Positions 62,737 through 64,000 of a DNA stretch of 64,000 bases are shown here, piece after piece. The position numbers and the translations under genes are program-made. The notes beneath the pieces were generated by a model, which worked only from the letters and a program-made list of their open reading frames with translations, searched no databases and was not told the origin of the DNA. Location: contig NZ_PIGG01000010.1 of the NCBI RefSeq assembly GCF_002924445.1, positions 1-64,000 on the forward strand, given 5' to 3'. Positions within the stretch are counted from its first letter, which is position 1, and each line of letters opens with the position of its first letter. Source of the stretch: Minwuia thermotolerans. Lineage in GTDB: Bacteria > Pseudomonadota > Alphaproteobacteria > Minwuiales > Minwuiaceae.

Positions 62737-63618
62737 ATGCCGACGCCCGTCATCGTCGCCTTCTGGATGTTCTTCGGCGCGGTCGGCTTCGCCGCGATCC
62801 TGGTGATCGTGCGCGAGCTGTCCCAGGACCTGCACGTCTTCGTCCTCAACTTCTGGCGCAACATCTTCGCCGTGGCGATCTTCCTGCCCTGGGTCTTCCG
62901 CGTCGGGACCGCGGGCCTCAGAACGAAGCGGATGCCGCTCTTCGCGCTCCGCTCCCTGATCATGGTCACGTCATCGATCATGCTGTTCTACTCGGCGGTG
63001 CTGATGCCGATCGGGGAGGCGACGGCGATCACCTTCACCGCGCCGCTGTTCACCACCCTTCTGGCGGCGCTGCTGCTCAAGGAGCACGTCGGCTGGCGGC
63101 GGGCGATGGCGCTGGCGGTCGGTTTCTGCGGCGTCCTGATCATGCTCCGGCCCGGCGTGGAGGCCGTCGGTCTCGGCGCGGCCATGGCGATCGGCGCCTC
63201 GGTGGTCTTCGCCTTCGTCGTCATCATGGGCAAGCAGCTGGCGGCCAGCGAAAGCCCGGAACTGGTGATCCTGATGCTGGCGATCTGGAACATCCCGGTT
63301 TCGGCGGTGCCGGCGTCCTTCGTCTGGGACATGCCGTCGGGCCGCGAGTGGTGGCTTCTCGCCGCCCTCGGCGTCGCCGCCAACATGAACATGTACGGCA
63401 TCCAGCGCGCCATCTCCGCCGGCGACGCCAGTCTCAGCCAGGTCTTCGACTTCATGCGCCTGCCGCTGGCCGTCATCGGCGCCTGGTGGGCGTTCTCCGA
63501 AGTGCCCGATCCGTGGATGTGGGCCGGTGCGGCGGTAATCTTCACGGCGACGGTCTACACGACCCGCCGGGAGTCGCGGCTGGCGAGAGCGCGTCCGCCC
63601 GCCAATCCGCAGCCCTGA
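62737..63618 (+). CDS. EamA-domain (DMT superfamily) transporter
   Basis: 293 residues with ten hydrophobic segments in two EamA halves, for example SLIMVTSSIMLFYSAVLMPIGEATAITFTAPLFTTLLAALLLKEHVGW. A drug/metabolite-type exporter. It lies 12 bp after dgcA and is probably part of the same operon, so a glutamate-related or amino-acid substrate is possible. Confidence 0.88.
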   Translation: MPTPVIVAFWMFFGAVGFAAILVIVRELSQDLHVFVLNFWRNIFAVAIFLPWVFRVGTAGLRTKRMPLFALRSLIMVTSSIMLFYSAVLMPIGEATAITFTAPLFTTLLAALLLKEHVGWRRAMALAVGFCGVLIMLRPGVEAVGLGAAMAIGASVVFAFVVIMGKQLAASESPELVILMLAIWNIPVSAVPASFVWDMPSGREWWLLAALGVAANMNMYGIQRAISAGDASLSQVFDFMRLPLAVIGAWWAFSEVPDPWMWAGAAVIFTATVYTTRRESRLARARPPANPQP

Positions 63619-63694
63619 AGCGGCGCCAGATGTCTTGCGGCCCGCGATTTCGCTGGCAGACTGTCTCGCACGCTTTTCCTGGGGGACGAAAGCC

Positions 63695-64000
63695 ATGATT
63701 CCGGACGACAGGCTGATCGAGGATTTCCGCCGCGATGGCGCCGCGGCGCTGCGCGGGGTGGCCGACGCCGGCTGGCTCGAGCGCCTGCGCGGCGCGCTGG
63801 AGGCGAACATCGCCGACCCCGGCCCGTTCGGGAAGATCTACACGCAACCGGGCGAGAGCGGCTTCTACTTCGGCGACTACTGCAACTGGAACCGCTTCTC
63901 CGGCTATCTCGACTTCGCGGTCGAAAGCGGCATCGCCGAAGCGGTGGCGGCTCTGATGGGCTCGTCGAAGGTCAACCTGTTCCACGAGCATGTACTGGTG
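63695..64000 (+). CDS. Phytanoyl-CoA dioxygenase-family protein, N-terminal part (3' end outside window)
   Basis: 102 codons from ATG 63695 (GGGGGA 8 nt upstream) and no stop before the window edge. FRRDGAAALRGVADAGWLERLRGALEANIADPG and FYFGDYCNWNRFSGY resemble PhyH-family Fe(II)/2-oxoglutarate oxygenases. The catalytic His-x-Asp has not yet been reached; NLFHEHVLV at the end is the strand just before it. Assignment is moderate because only a third is visible. Confidence 0.7.
   Translation, partial: MIPDDRLIEDFRRDGAAALRGVADAGWLERLRGALEANIADPGPFGKIYTQPGESGFYFGDYCNWNRFSGYLDFAVESGIAEAVAALMGSSKVNLFHEHVLV

Noticed and set aside
61713-63698. 661-residue plus-strand ORF overlapping dgcA and the DMT gene
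   Set aside because: Third-frame shadow rich in Arg, Gly and Ala; both underlying genes have clear family motifs.

Overview
This is a GC-rich stretch (roughly two-thirds G+C by eye) of a bacterial chromosome, almost certainly from an alphaproteobacterium. The evidence is a class I (archaeal-type) lysyl-tRNA synthetase, an RpoH-type sigma factor with the RpoH box, DUF1611/dgcN-dgcA genes, a MetA of the acetyl-CoA-using type, and short GC-rich intergenic palindromes typical of that class. I cannot name the genus. Genes are tightly packed, with many 1-8 bp overlaps, and no gene-free stretch exceeds about 300 bases.

Layout. 1-1.2 kb: the 3' end of a large serine recombinase, then a tRNA with anticodon CAT on the minus strand; this looks like the edge of a mobile element. 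1.4-4.1 kb: two periplasmic peptidoglycan enzymes (L,D-transpeptidase and M15-type peptidase). 4.1-20 kb: mostly housekeeping genes: thiolase, MFS transporter, ABM protein, PncC-like amidase, a YqjD/YqjE-like membrane pair, a metallo-beta-lactamase-fold hydrolase, an orphan pqqB overlapping zapE, CBS protein, YciA thioesterase, a peroxiredoxin-like protein, rpoH, a cysteine-rich MarR regulator, and the DNA-damage pair Lhr-like helicase plus PdeM.

20.3-36.3 kb (minus strand) holds the most unusual locus, a variant Pel exopolysaccharide cluster. Read in the direction of transcription it is pelA (deacetylase but no N-terminal hydrolase domain), a 1318-residue TPR protein equivalent to the periplasmic half of PelB, a P-loop ATPase, metA, a separate outer-membrane barrel protein equivalent to the other half of PelB, then pelD, pelE, pelF and pelG. 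No pelC was found. PelD appears to lack the canonical c-di-GMP RxxD site.

36.4-42 kb: an MFS transporter and a tyrosine/homogentisate degradation operon (hppD-hmgA-fahA). It is divergent from a MarR regulator across a perfect 28-bp palindrome. 42-46.2 kb: small proteins, then an uncharacterised catabolic cluster (HpcH/HpaI aldolase, Ldh2-type dehydrogenase, two DUF3237 paralogues, EthD-domain protein). 46.4-52.7 kb: quinone oxidoreductase, asparaginase, SpoU methyltransferase, SAM methyltransferase, class I LysRS and two poorly known proteins. 52.7-56.1 kb: an amino-acid operon of TAXI binding protein, class III aminotransferase and DSD1-type PLP enzyme. 56.2-64 kb: an HtrA-like pseudoprotease, a receiver-GGDEF-EAL protein with a degenerate GGDEF and a complete EAL, a Sel1-repeat protein, a gamma-carbonic-anhydrase-like protein with dgcN, dgcA and a DMT exporter, and the start of a phytanoyl-CoA dioxygenase-like gene cut by the window edge.

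Cell-surface and D-amino-acid themes recur: LD-transpeptidase, M15 peptidase, Pel, c-di-GMP turnover, D-glutamate conversion and D-threonine-aldolase-like chemistry. All functional assignments come from motif recognition by eye; no database search was run.
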